Shown in pieces: positions 18,826 to 26,567 of a stretch of DNA of 64,000 nt; within the stretch, counting starts at the first letter, position 1; each line of letters begins with the position of its first letter. The notes under the pieces are model-generated. The model worked only from the letters and a program-made list of their open reading frames with translations. It ran no database searches and was not told where the DNA came from. The stretch covers positions 62,001-126,000 of the forward strand of contig JAVBWO010000020.1 of NCBI GenBank assembly GCA_036677375.1. The letters run 5' to 3'. The DNA is from JAVBWO01 sp036677375 (GTDB taxonomy: Bacteria > Bacillota > Dehalobacteriia > UBA4068 > UBA4997). A program made the position numbers and the translations under genes.

Positions 18826-19194
18826 ATGAAAGTAGCAATTCCTGCGGATGAAAAATCCTTGATGGGGGATGTCTGTCCATCTTTCGGGCGGGCGCCTTAT
18901 TTTGCAATCTACGATATAGAAACGAAAGAAAATGTGTTTTTTGAAAACGGAGCTGCCGCAAGCCAGGGCGGCGCGGGAATCAAAGCGGCCCAGTCCATTG
19001 TTGATCAGGGTGTGAAAGCTTTGCTAACGCCCCGCTGTGGTGAGAATGCCGCCGAGGTCTTAAAGGCTGCCGGTATTGCGCTTTATAAAACGGCGCCTGG
19101 TTCTGTTCTGCAAAATATTGAAGCTTTTGCTGACGGCAAGCTTCCTTTATTGCAGGATATCCATCCGGGATTTCACGGTCATGGCGGGCAATAG
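18826..19194 (+). CDS. NifX/NifB-type dinitrogenase cofactor family protein
   Basis: A 122-residue protein with the NifX/NafY/orange-protein fold: MKVAIPADEKSLMGDVCPSF at the start, a central GAGIKAAQSIVDQGVKALLT segment and a C-terminal His/Gly tail (HPGFHGHGG). Family members carry Fe-S or Mo-Fe-S clusters non-covalently. RBS AAAGGAG lies upstream. Its stop is immediately followed by the first MinD-ferredoxin ATPase start. No nif structural genes are visible, so it is not nitrogenase-specific; a general cluster carrier is more likely. Confidence 0.88.
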   Translation: MKVAIPADEKSLMGDVCPSFGRAPYFAIYDIETKENVFFENGAAASQGGAGIKAAQSIVDQGVKALLTPRCGENAAEVLKAAGIALYKTAPGSVLQNIEAFADGKLPLLQDIHPGFHGHGGQ

Positions 19195-19195
19195 C

Positions 19196-20053
19196 ATGAG
19201 GATCGCCGTATTAAGCGGCAAGGGCGGCACCGGCAAGACTTTGGTCTCGGTGAACCTGGCGGCGGTGGCGCAGGATGCCGCTTATATTGATTGTGATGTG
19301 GAAGCACCGAACGGTCATCTTTTTTTGAAACCGGAAGGTGTTGTGAGCCAGCCGGTGACGGTGAAGATTCCCTATGCGGATCCCGCCCGTTGCAACGGGT
19401 GCCGCCAATGCGTGCGCTTCTGTAAATTCAACGCTTTGGCCCATATCGGAAATAAGCTGCTGGTCTTTGAAGAGGTCTGCCATTCCTGCGGCGGCTGCCT
19501 GCTGATATGCCCCCAAAAGGCTTTATCGGAAAAAGAAAAAATCATCGGAGCCGTACAGGAAGGGATGTCCGGCCATATCACCGTAAAGAGCGGTATTTTA
19601 AATACCGGGGAAGCATCCGGCGTTCCCATTATTAAGGCTCTCTTAAATGGTATTGCCGATATGACGGGAGATATTTTTATCGACTGTCCTCCCGGCAGCG
19701 CCTGTATTGTTATGGAAAGTATCAAAGAGGCGGATTATTGTATTCTGGTGGCGGAGCCGACAATTTTTGGGGTGCATAATTTGGCCATGGTCCACCGCTT
19801 GGTTCAAATATTTCAAAAGCCCTATGGCGTAGTGTTGAACAAGTGTCTGGAGGCGGAAAACCCCGCCGAGGAATTTTGCAAACAGCAGGGCATCAAGGTT
19901 TTGGGCGCCATTCCTTTTGATCATGAACTGGGCAGGATGAATTCCGATGCCTTGATCGCGGCGGCCGAAAGCCGGAAGTATGAAGAATTATTTTCCGGTT
20001 TGTTGGGTACCGTACGAAAGGAGGCGCGGGATGCGGCAGCTATTGATTCTTAG
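19196..20053 (+). CDS. MinD/Mrp-type P-loop ATPase with ferredoxin domain (first copy)
   Basis: A 285-residue ATPase with the deviant Walker A GKGGTGKT (residues 8-15) of the MinD/NifH superfamily and an inserted 2[4Fe-4S] ferredoxin module (CNGCRQCVRFC, about 65-75, and CHSCGGCLLIC, about 95-105). Such proteins form tandem pairs next to NifX-like genes and are thought to assemble or transfer Fe-S clusters using ATP. I start at ATG 19196, two bases after the preceding stop; ATG 19181 adds five residues. No strong RBS is visible, so translation is probably coupled. It overlaps the second copy by 23 bp. Confidence 0.92.
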   Translation: MRIAVLSGKGGTGKTLVSVNLAAVAQDAAYIDCDVEAPNGHLFLKPEGVVSQPVTVKIPYADPARCNGCRQCVRFCKFNALAHIGNKLLVFEEVCHSCGGCLLICPQKALSEKEKIIGAVQEGMSGHITVKSGILNTGEASGVPIIKALLNGIADMTGDIFIDCPPGSACIVMESIKEADYCILVAEPTIFGVHNLAMVHRLVQIFQKPYGVVLNKCLEAENPAEEFCKQQGIKVLGAIPFDHELGRMNSDALIAAAESRKYEELFSGLLGTVRKEARDAAAIDS

Positions 20054-20885
20054 CGGCAAAGGCGGTACGGGCAAGACCACCGTTGCCAGCGCTTTTATCA
20101 GGCTTTCTCATGCCAGAGCCTTTGCGGACTGCGATGTGGACGCACCTAACCTGCATTTGGTCATACAGCAGCAGACGCCGCCCCGGCGCTCGGATTATTA
20201 TGGTTTGCCGAAAGCGGTGATCAATCCTGATCTTTGCATCCGTTGTGATCTGTGCCGTCAGAATTGCCGGTTTGAAGCCATCCAGGATCAGGGCAGCTAT
20301 CAGGTAAACCCCTACGCCTGTGAAGGCTGCGGCGTCTGCGAAGCGTCGTGCCCGGCTGGCGCCGTATCTTTTCTCCCGGCGGTGGTAGGCGAACTGATGC
20401 TTTATGAAGGACAAGAGGTGTTTTCCACAGCGGAGCTGAAAATGGGAAGCGGCACTTCCGGAAAATTAGTCACGGAAGTAAAAAAACAAATGAAGATCGC
20501 CGCCCCTAAGGCCTATCTGGCAATCATCGACGGGTCTCCCGGCATCGGCTGTCCCGTGATCGCTTCTTTGAGCGGCGTAGATTTGGTCCTTATCGTGACG
20601 GAGCCTTCTCTTTCAGGTATCAGCGATATGGAGCGCATTATTAAGACGGCGAAACAATTCGGTACTAAGGTTGCCGTATGCATCAATAAATATAATACCA
20701 ACATTGCCAATACGGCAAAAATCAAAAAATATTGCCAGGAAAATAGTTTGCCCTACGTTGGCAAGATCCCTTATGACCCATATGCTGTCAAAGCAATCAA
20801 CTCCGGCTTAAGCATCGTGGACGTGGATTGCGCGGCGGGCAGCGCCGTAAAAGCTGTCTTTAAAAAGACCGTTGATCTGCTTTAA
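20031..20885 (+). CDS. MinD/Mrp-type P-loop ATPase with ferredoxin domain (second copy)
   Basis: A 284-residue paralogue of the previous gene with GKGGTGKTT in the first 20 residues and two four-Cys clusters (CIRCDLCRQNC and CEGCGVCEASC). The good RBS AAAGGAGG (20018-20025) lies inside the upstream gene, which it overlaps by 23 bp. The two ATPases probably form a heterodimer whose ferredoxin modules relay electrons or clusters. Conserved DGSPGIGCP and TEPSLSGISDMERI stretches match the superfamily's switch regions. Confidence 0.93.
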   Translation: MRQLLILSGKGGTGKTTVASAFIRLSHARAFADCDVDAPNLHLVIQQQTPPRRSDYYGLPKAVINPDLCIRCDLCRQNCRFEAIQDQGSYQVNPYACEGCGVCEASCPAGAVSFLPAVVGELMLYEGQEVFSTAELKMGSGTSGKLVTEVKKQMKIAAPKAYLAIIDGSPGIGCPVIASLSGVDLVLIVTEPSLSGISDMERIIKTAKQFGTKVAVCINKYNTNIANTAKIKKYCQENSLPYVGKIPYDPYAVKAINSGLSIVDVDCAAGSAVKAVFKKTVDLL

Positions 20886-20900
20886 GAAGAGGGGAAACGT

Positions 20901-21725
20901 ATGATTATCAAAACCTTGCTGGAGAACACCGCGGTTTCCGCAGAATATCAAAGTGAGCACGGGCTCAGCTTATATCTTGAGACCCGGCTACACAAAATTT
21001 TATTTGATTTTGGCAAAAGCCGGTTATTTTTGGAAAATGCCGCAAAAATGGGAGTGGACATTTCAAAAGTCGATATGGCGATTTTATCCCATGGACACTC
21101 TGATCATGGCGGCGGCTTAAAGGCTTTTTTGCAGGAAAACCAAAAAGCCAAGGTTTATATCCATGCCAAAGCTTTTGAAAGACATTATGCAAAGCGGCCC
21201 GGCGGGGTGGTGGAAGACATCGGCCTGGACCCGTCCTTAAAGGAAAACGAGCGGATCATTCTTACCGGAGATCATTTGGTGATCGATGAAGAGCTGGAGC
21301 TTTTTGCCGATGTCCGGGGGCAAGAGCTCTGTTCTTTGTCCAATCAGGCTTTATTGATGGACGGGGCAGCCGGCTTGGTGCAAGATACCTTTGCCCATGA
21401 ACAGAACCTGATCGTGACGGAATCCGGTAAAACCGTGCTGCTGGCGGGTTGCGCCCACCGCGGTATCGTCAATATCGTGAAGTCTTTCATTGCCAGGACC
21501 GGCCGGCCTGCCGACTGTGTTATCGGCGGTTTCCATCTTTTTAACCCAGGCACCAAAAAAAGCGAGGAACCGGCTTTGGTTCATGCCGTTGGGCAATATC
21601 TGAAAGAAACGGGCTCTTTCTACGGCACTTGCCATTGTACCGGCCCGGAAGCTTTTGCCCAATTGCGGGAGGTTTTGGGGAACCAAATTCATTATTGCGC
21701 CGCGGGGGATGTATTGGAGATATAA
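20901..21725 (+). CDS. MBL-fold metallohydrolase
   Basis: A 274-residue metallo-beta-lactamase fold protein with the metal-binding motif SHGHSDHGGG (about residues 63-72), a GCAHRG motif and IGGFHLF near residue 208, as in the archaeal beta-RFAP synthase-like branch often found in Mrp/NifX neighbourhoods. It has an RBS (GAAGAGGGG) and is 15 bp downstream of the second ATPase. Its reaction is unknown; in this context it could act on a cofactor precursor or a sulfur species. The extra Cys (YGTCHCTGPEAF) near the active site region may contribute to metal binding. Confidence 0.88.
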   Translation: MIIKTLLENTAVSAEYQSEHGLSLYLETRLHKILFDFGKSRLFLENAAKMGVDISKVDMAILSHGHSDHGGGLKAFLQENQKAKVYIHAKAFERHYAKRPGGVVEDIGLDPSLKENERIILTGDHLVIDEELELFADVRGQELCSLSNQALLMDGAAGLVQDTFAHEQNLIVTESGKTVLLAGCAHRGIVNIVKSFIARTGRPADCVIGGFHLFNPGTKKSEEPALVHAVGQYLKETGSFYGTCHCTGPEAFAQLREVLGNQIHYCAAGDVLEI

Positions 21726-21775
21726 ATGAAGGAGACAAAACAGGTTGTTCATTAATTAAAACGGAGGGAAAGTAT

Positions 21776-22132
21776 ATGAAAATTGCAGTTGCAAGCGAAG
21801 GGAAAATGGTAACGGAGCATTTCGGTCATTGTGAGAATTTTAATATATTTGAAGCGGAAGAGGGACAGATCACGAAGAGAACTTCCGTGGCCAATCCTGG
21901 GCATAAACCGGGATTTCTGCCTAATTTCCTCAATGATGCGGGGGTTAATGTGATTATTTCCGGCGGTATGGGTGGCGGCGCCGTCGAGATCTTTAACGAA
22001 AAGGGTATTGAGGTGATCACCGGTGCCAGCGGCGATGCCGAAACCGTTGTGCAGAAGTATCTGAAAGGCCAATTGCGCTCCACCGGCTCCATTTGCCATC
22101 AGCACCAGCATCATGGAGAATGCGGTAATTAA
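21776..22132 (+). CDS. NifX-type cofactor carrier family protein (second copy)
   Basis: A 118-residue NifX/orange-protein-like protein: MKIAVASEGKMVTEHFGHCE start, VIISGGMGGGAVEIFNEKG core and a His/Cys-rich C-terminus (ICHQHQHHGECGN). RBS CGGAGGGAAAG precedes ATG 21776. Together with the copy at 18826-19194 it flanks the two ATPases and the MBL-fold gene. The His-x-x-His-x-x-Cys type N-terminal and C-terminal residues are plausible metal ligands. A cluster-carrier function is inferred from the family. Confidence 0.88.
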   Translation: MKIAVASEGKMVTEHFGHCENFNIFEAEEGQITKRTSVANPGHKPGFLPNFLNDAGVNVIISGGMGGGAVEIFNEKGIEVITGASGDAETVVQKYLKGQLRSTGSICHQHQHHGECGN

Positions 22133-22259
22133 ATCAAGAATAAAAGACCTTCCCCCGGGGCTTCCTGTCTCAAAAGCCGTATGCTATACTTTAAGCAGAT
22201 AAATTGTCCCGGGCAGATTGAAAAAAGTCTTTTATCATAGAGCAGGAAGGTGTTGTGTG

Positions 22260-22649
22260 ATGTTTTGCGGTTCGTTTAACGATAAAGTAATCGAACATTT
22301 TACAAACCCGAGAAATGTCGGCGTCATGGAAGACGCCGACGCCGAAGGAACCTGCGGCGATCCTGGATGCGGCGATTATTTGATCGTCTATATCAAAGTG
22401 AAAGATCAAATCATCACGGATATCAGTTTCTTAGTATTCGGCTGTGTCGCCGCCATTGCCACCAGCAGCGTAACGACGGAACTAGCCAAGGGCAAGACCC
22501 TGGAGGAAGCTGCCAAAGTGACCGACACCGATATCGTTGCCGCTTTGGGCGGGTTGCCTGAAAATAAGCTGCATTGTTCTGTTTTGGGGGCAACAGCTTT
22601 GCAAAATGCCATTAAAAATTATTGTACCGGTAAAGCCGCTTGTTCTTAA
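22260..22649 (+). CDS. IscU/NifU-N type Fe-S cluster scaffold
   Basis: A 129-residue scaffold with the three conserved cysteines C37 (GCGDYLIVY context), C62 (FGCVAAIATSS) and C106 (LHCSVLGATAL), plus D39, the residue that stabilises labile clusters in IscU. Additional Cys at 3, 32 and in the C-terminal tail are unusual. I start at ATG 22260, eight bases after GGAAGG; an upstream in-frame ATG at 22218 lacks support. No cysteine desulfurase gene adjoins it, so sulfur must come from elsewhere. It probably builds clusters passed to the ATPases and NifX-like carriers upstream. Confidence 0.9.
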   Translation: MFCGSFNDKVIEHFTNPRNVGVMEDADAEGTCGDPGCGDYLIVYIKVKDQIITDISFLVFGCVAAIATSSVTTELAKGKTLEEAAKVTDTDIVAALGGLPENKLHCSVLGATALQNAIKNYCTGKAACS

Positions 22650-22667
22650 AGCGGCTCTGCCTTTTTC
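22634..22667 (+). terminator. Terminator overlapping the scaffold gene's 3' end
   Basis: AGCCGCTT (22634-22641) pairs with AAGCGGCT (22649-22656), followed by CTGCCTTTTT. It starts inside the last codons of the IscU-like gene. Confidence 0.7.
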
Positions 22668-22717
22668 TGAAGTAAAATCTGCTTGATCATAAATTTCATG
22701 TAAAAGGAGCTGTTGAA

Positions 22718-23209
22718 ATGGAAAAAAGAGAAGCCAAAATGAAATCTTGTTTGCAACCCATGCCTAAAGTACTGGTTTCCTGCAGAGGGTTGGATGGTGA
22801 AAACAATGCCCTTGCCGTAGCCTACTGCGGCAATTGCAGCTATGATCCTCCCATGGTCATGGTGGGCATTGTACCGACGCGTTATTCTTATAAAATGGTA
22901 AAAGAATCCGGTTGCTTTGTGGTGAATCTTGTGGATAAAGCCGGACAGGAGATGTTTGATTATTTGGGTAGCCACAGCAAACGCGACGGGGATAAACTGG
23001 CGGCGGCCAAGGTTCGTTTGGCGGAAGGCCAAAAAGTGAATGCGCCTGTCTTAGCCGATTGCCCCGTGAATATTGAGTGCCGGGTTGTTGACTCCATCGT
23101 GACCGGGTCTCATGAAATGTTTATCGGCAAAGTGGAGTATGTGCACGCCGCGGCGGAACTGTTGGACGGAGAAGGCAATCTTGATTATTCCCAGATCAGC
23201 TTTCTGTAA
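22718..23209 (+). CDS. Flavin reductase-like FMN-binding protein
   Basis: A 163-residue protein of the flavin reductase / flavoredoxin family: MPKVLVSCRGLDGENNALAV, then the FMN-binding PPMVMVGIVPTRYSYKMVKE and FVVNLVD segments. Flavoredoxin-like members transfer electrons in anaerobes. RBS AAAGGAG is well placed before ATG 22718. It has its own gap after a terminator but keeps the direction of the metal gene run. It may be an electron carrier for one of the nearby reductive steps; the partner is not known. Confidence 0.9.
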   Translation: MEKREAKMKSCLQPMPKVLVSCRGLDGENNALAVAYCGNCSYDPPMVMVGIVPTRYSYKMVKESGCFVVNLVDKAGQEMFDYLGSHSKRDGDKLAAAKVRLAEGQKVNAPVLADCPVNIECRVVDSIVTGSHEMFIGKVEYVHAAAELLDGEGNLDYSQISFL

Positions 23210-23301
23210 TGACGGCGTCGCTGCTTGGAACGGTTTGAAATCATATTATTTAAAACCATACTAGCGTTTCGGCCATTGAACCGGGCACAAAGGGAGTGTT
23301 T

Positions 23302-23751
23302 ATGATCGGTATAATAGGAACGGTATATGCCATTTCTATCAGCTTACAGAGAGGCCAGCTGAAAAAAGAGGTTCCCGAAGCCAATGTAATCGAGGGCTAC
23401 GGCATTGAAAATGACGGGCACGGCGGCCCTTGGGGCCGCCAAATCACCTGTCTGAGTTGGGCAAGTGTGCAAAAAGCCAAAGAGGAGCATCATCTCAATG
23501 TCGGCCCAGGCGATTTTGCCGAAAATCTTCTTATTGACGGATTGGACTTAAGAGGTTTAAAGGTTGGCGACCGGTTAAAATTGGGTGAAACGGTTCTCTT
23601 AGAGATCACGCAAATCGGTAAGGAAGATCATCCAAGCGTCGTCAGCAAAACCTTTGGCGTCAGCCTCTTGCCAGGCGAGGGGTTGTTTTGTAAAGTGATT
23701 GCCGGGGGAAGACTCAAAAAAGGCGATCCTGTTGCCTTGATCCGATATTAA
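23302..23751 (+). CDS. MOSC domain protein
   Basis: A 149-residue single-domain MOSC protein (ISLQRGQLKKEVPEANV, HGGPWGRQITCLSWASVQ with the conserved Cys, then VGPGDFAENLLIDGLDL and GEGLFCKVIAGGRLKKGD). MOSC domains bind molybdenum cofactor or transfer sulfur from an invariant Cys, here in the QITCLS motif. I use ATG 23302 with RBS GGGAG; GTG 23296 is in frame. Standalone MOSC proteins often accompany Mo-cofactor genes, but none are visible here, so a sulfur-carrier role fits the local theme better. Confidence 0.88.
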   Translation: MIGIIGTVYAISISLQRGQLKKEVPEANVIEGYGIENDGHGGPWGRQITCLSWASVQKAKEEHHLNVGPGDFAENLLIDGLDLRGLKVGDRLKLGETVLLEITQIGKEDHPSVVSKTFGVSLLPGEGLFCKVIAGGRLKKGDPVALIRY

Positions 23752-23791
23752 GCGGCCATCGTTATATCATAAACGAAGGTGAGGAACTGAG

Positions 23792-24235
23792 ATGAAAAAA
23801 ATAGGCATTATTATTTGCGGACGTTATGCCAATTGCGGCGGCGGTAAGTGCTTTAGGGCACTACGGGAACGTCTGGGCGGTTTTGCGGTCTACCCTAGGG
23901 AAGAGGAAGTTGAGATTGTCGGGTATTCAAATTGCGGCGGCTGTCCGGGCGGCAATATCGAATATGTTCCGGAAGAAATGATCAAAAATGGCGCGCAGGT
24001 GCTTCATCTGGCTACAGGGCTTGTAGTAGGGTATCCGCCATGTCCGAACATACGAAGGTTTAAAGAATTCTTGGAAACGCATTATCAAGTTCCGGTCATC
24101 GTGGGAACACACCCTATTCCTAAGAAATATTTTATGGATCATGAAAAGATGTCTTTTTGGCAAGAAATGAATATGTCTGAGATTGCCCCGGAATTATTTA
24201 AGGAATCGGAAGTAATTATGAAAAATTATGACTGA
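23792..24235 (+). CDS. CGGC domain protein (putative metal-binding)
   Basis: A 147-residue CGGC-domain protein: the N-terminus MKKIGIIICGRYANCGGGKC and a central YSNCGGCPGGNIEYV motif give the family name, followed by the conserved HLATGLVVGYPPCPNI and VGTHPIPKKYF. The many cysteines suggest metal or Fe-S binding; the family has no assigned reaction. RBS GGTGAGGA precedes ATG 23792. It is followed 47 bp later by the DUF1847 gene, a frequent type of neighbour in anaerobes. Confidence 0.88.
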   Translation: MKKIGIIICGRYANCGGGKCFRALRERLGGFAVYPREEEVEIVGYSNCGGCPGGNIEYVPEEMIKNGAQVLHLATGLVVGYPPCPNIRRFKEFLETHYQVPVIVGTHPIPKKYFMDHEKMSFWQEMNMSEIAPELFKESEVIMKNYD

Positions 24236-24282
24236 TTTTAAGAATGATGATGGTTACAAATCAAAAATCTTGAGGTGAAGCT

Positions 24283-24915
24283 ATGTATACTTGCGCCATG
24301 TGCGGCAAGCATTCATGTCAAACGGGGGAAACGGAAAAAATGCCCCGCAACTGCCCCTGTCATGATAAAGAAATGCAGGAAGAAATAAAAACCAAATATC
24401 TTGAGGATGACAATTATCAATTGGCCTATCAAGCGGCAATGGTGGAAGCTTCAGGATATTGCAAAGCCACCAGGTTGGAAGAAACGATGGATTTTGCCAG
24501 GCGATGCGGCTTTAAAAAGCTTGGTCTGGCATTTTGTGTAGGGCTTTGCAAAGAAGCCAAGGCCTTATGCACCATTTTACAGAACAATGGCTTTTCTGTG
24601 AGTTCAGTGATCTGTAAGAACGGTCATATCCCCAAAGAGTTTTTAAAGATCCAAGGCAATGAAAAAGTAAGGCCCGGTACGGATGAGCCGATGTGTAACC
24701 CCATCGGGCAGGCCTATTTTTTGAACAGCGAGCAAACGGATCTCAATATTATTCTGGGGTTATGCGTGGGACACGATTCCCTGTTTATCAAATATTCTGA
24801 GGCGCCGGTCACCGTGCTTGCAGTCAAGGACCGGGTGTTGGCCCATAATCCTTTGGGGGCCTTGTATCTTGCGGAAGGTTACTATAAAGACAAGCTTTCT
24901 CTCTCAAGTAAATAA
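24283..24915 (+). CDS. DUF1847 family Cys-rich protein
   Basis: A 210-residue DUF1847 protein with an N-terminal zinc- or cluster-type cysteine knot (CAMCGKHSCQTG, then RNCPCHD) and conserved MDFARRCGFKKLGLAFCVGL and CNPIGQAYFLNSEQTDLNII segments. It ends with VLAHNPLGALYLAEGYY, a family hallmark. RBS TGAGGTGAAG precedes ATG 24283. Its abundance of cysteines and location with CGGC, MOSC, DUF1858 and CyuA genes suggest a metal/sulfur function; no reaction is known. Confidence 0.9.
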   Translation: MYTCAMCGKHSCQTGETEKMPRNCPCHDKEMQEEIKTKYLEDDNYQLAYQAAMVEASGYCKATRLEETMDFARRCGFKKLGLAFCVGLCKEAKALCTILQNNGFSVSSVICKNGHIPKEFLKIQGNEKVRPGTDEPMCNPIGQAYFLNSEQTDLNIILGLCVGHDSLFIKYSEAPVTVLAVKDRVLAHNPLGALYLAEGYYKDKLSLSSK

Positions 24916-25033
24916 GACCTAGTGAATCAGAAAAACAGCCGATAGCATTTTGCATAAAATTTTACTTAAATTTTGTTGAATTCGTCCAAAGGGAATTTGG
25001 TTTACAGGGGGAACAATAACACATTAGAATGGG

Positions 25034-25243
25034 ATGATTCGTTTGATTGAAAAGAATATGAAGATTCTTGATATCGTCGCACAATACCCGCCGACCCAGG
25101 ACGTGTTCCGGAAATATGACCGAATGGCCGGTAGCTGTATCATGTGCAATCATTTATTTGATTCCCTTGAGATCGTATCCCTGCAATACGGGATTGATCT
25201 TGACGGTTTGATTGCCGATTTGGATTTGTCTCTTGACCAGTAA
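25034..25243 (+). CDS. DUF1858 domain protein
   Basis: A 69-residue DUF1858 protein (MKILDIVAQYPPTQDVFRKY, then SCIMCNHLFDSLEIVSLQYG). DUF1858 domains carry a C-x-x-C, here CIMC, and often occur alone or fused to hybrid-cluster or nitrite-reductase-like proteins, where they may bind a redox cofactor. The start is uncertain: ATG 25034, TTG 25043 and ATG 25058 are all possible and no clear RBS decides. It lies 52 bp before the cyuA-like gene. Confidence 0.82.
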   Translation: MIRLIEKNMKILDIVAQYPPTQDVFRKYDRMAGSCIMCNHLFDSLEIVSLQYGIDLDGLIADLDLSLDQ

Positions 25244-25295
25244 AAATTGGCACTGACGTGTTTTGAAATGCGCGGAAGGATAAGGGGGTGCTATT

Positions 25296-26567
25296 TTGCA
25301 GGACCGCTTGCATATGGAATGCCTGAAAATACTCAAAGAAGAGCTGGTTCCCGCTTTGGGGTGTACGGAGCCCATTGCCATTGCTTATGCTGCGGCGAAA
25401 GCCGCCGCTGTTTTGGGCCAACGTCCAGACAACCTGGAAGTCTGGTGCAGCGGCAATATTATCAAAAATGTCAAGAGCGTGGTGGTTCCCAATACCGGCG
25501 GGTTGAAAGGTGTCAAAGCCGCTGCGGTTGCCGGAGCCATCGGCGGTAATGCGGAACTTGGCCTGGAGGTCTTGTCTGCGCTTACCCCAATCCGGCAGGA
25601 GGAGATCAGGCAATTGGCGGAATCTTCTTATTGTGTTTGCCGCCTGCTGGAGAATGCCGAGAACCTGCATCTCATTGTCAAAGCCAAAAAAGGCTGGGAA
25701 ACCGCCGAGGTGGAAATCAAGACCCAGCATACCAATATTACCAGAATCAGCAAAAACGGTAAGCTCCTCATGGAAAAAAATGAGGAAGCCTTTTTGGATC
25801 ATGCGGCGGCGTCCGATCCCGCTTTGAGCGTACGTTCTATTTTGGAATTTGCCGATACGGTGCGGATAGCGGATGTCCGGGATCTTTTGGAGCGGCAGAT
25901 CCAAATGAACTCCGCCATTGCGGCGGAGGGCATGGCACATCCTTATGGTGCGGATGTAGGCAAAACGCTTTTGAAATTTTACGGCGACAGTGTGCTGGTA
26001 CGGGCGGCGGCGTCAGCGGCGGCAGGCTCTGATGCCCGTATGAGCGGCTGCAATATGCCGGTGGTGATCAATTCGGGAAGCGGCAATCAGGGAATGGCCG
26101 TCTCCCTGCCGGTGATTCAATTTGCCCAGGAATTGGGTGTCTCCCGGGAAAAACTTTACCGGGCCTTATGCGTCAGCAACCTGACGGCGGTTTATCTGAA
26201 ACGGGATATTGGCAGGCTTTCCGCTTATTGCGGCGCCGTCTGCGCCGCCTGCGGCAGCGCTGCCGGCATTACTTATCTGCATGGCGGCGGTTATGAGGAT
26301 GTGGCGTGTACCATTACCAATCACTTGGCCAATATCAGTGGCGTGGTCTGTGACGGCGCCAAGCCTTCCTGTGCCGCCAAGGTGGCCTCGGCGGTCAGTG
26401 CCGGAATCATGGCACACTATCTCAGCGCGGAACATAAACATTTTGCCGCCGGAGAAGGCCTGGTCAAAGAAAACGTGGAACAGACCATCCAAAGCGTGGG
26501 CCGTATGGGCAGAGACGGCATGAAAGAAACCGACGTGGAAATCCTCAGGATCATGCTGGACAATTAA
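25296..26567 (+). CDS. L-cysteine desulfidase / L-serine dehydratase-like (CyuA, UPF0597)
   Basis: A 423-residue CyuA/UPF0597 protein, a [4Fe-4S] enzyme family that splits L-cysteine into pyruvate, ammonia and sulfide (or deaminates serine). Conserved elements: VPALGCTEPIAIAYAAAK with C23, SDARMSGCNMPVVINSGSGN, and the AVCAACGSAAGITYLHGGGY and TNHLANISGVVCDGAKPSC cysteine motifs that ligate the cluster. It starts at TTG 25296 behind RBS AAGGGGGTG; ATG 25314 is an alternative. At the end of the metallocluster gene run, it could supply sulfide to the IscU-like scaffold in the absence of a local NifS/IscS. Confidence 0.92.
   Translation: MQDRLHMECLKILKEELVPALGCTEPIAIAYAAAKAAAVLGQRPDNLEVWCSGNIIKNVKSVVVPNTGGLKGVKAAAVAGAIGGNAELGLEVLSALTPIRQEEIRQLAESSYCVCRLLENAENLHLIVKAKKGWETAEVEIKTQHTNITRISKNGKLLMEKNEEAFLDHAAASDPALSVRSILEFADTVRIADVRDLLERQIQMNSAIAAEGMAHPYGADVGKTLLKFYGDSVLVRAAASAAAGSDARMSGCNMPVVINSGSGNQGMAVSLPVIQFAQELGVSREKLYRALCVSNLTAVYLKRDIGRLSAYCGAVCAACGSAAGITYLHGGGYEDVACTITNHLANISGVVCDGAKPSCAAKVASAVSAGIMAHYLSAEHKHFAAGEGLVKENVEQTIQSVGRMGRDGMKETDVEILRIMLDN

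Noticed and set aside
18826..22132. Nitrogen fixation (nif) gene cluster
   Set aside because: NifX-like and MinD/NifH-superfamily proteins are present, but there is no nifHDK, nifB or nifE/N; the ATPases carry ferredoxin insertions and are MinD/Mrp-like.
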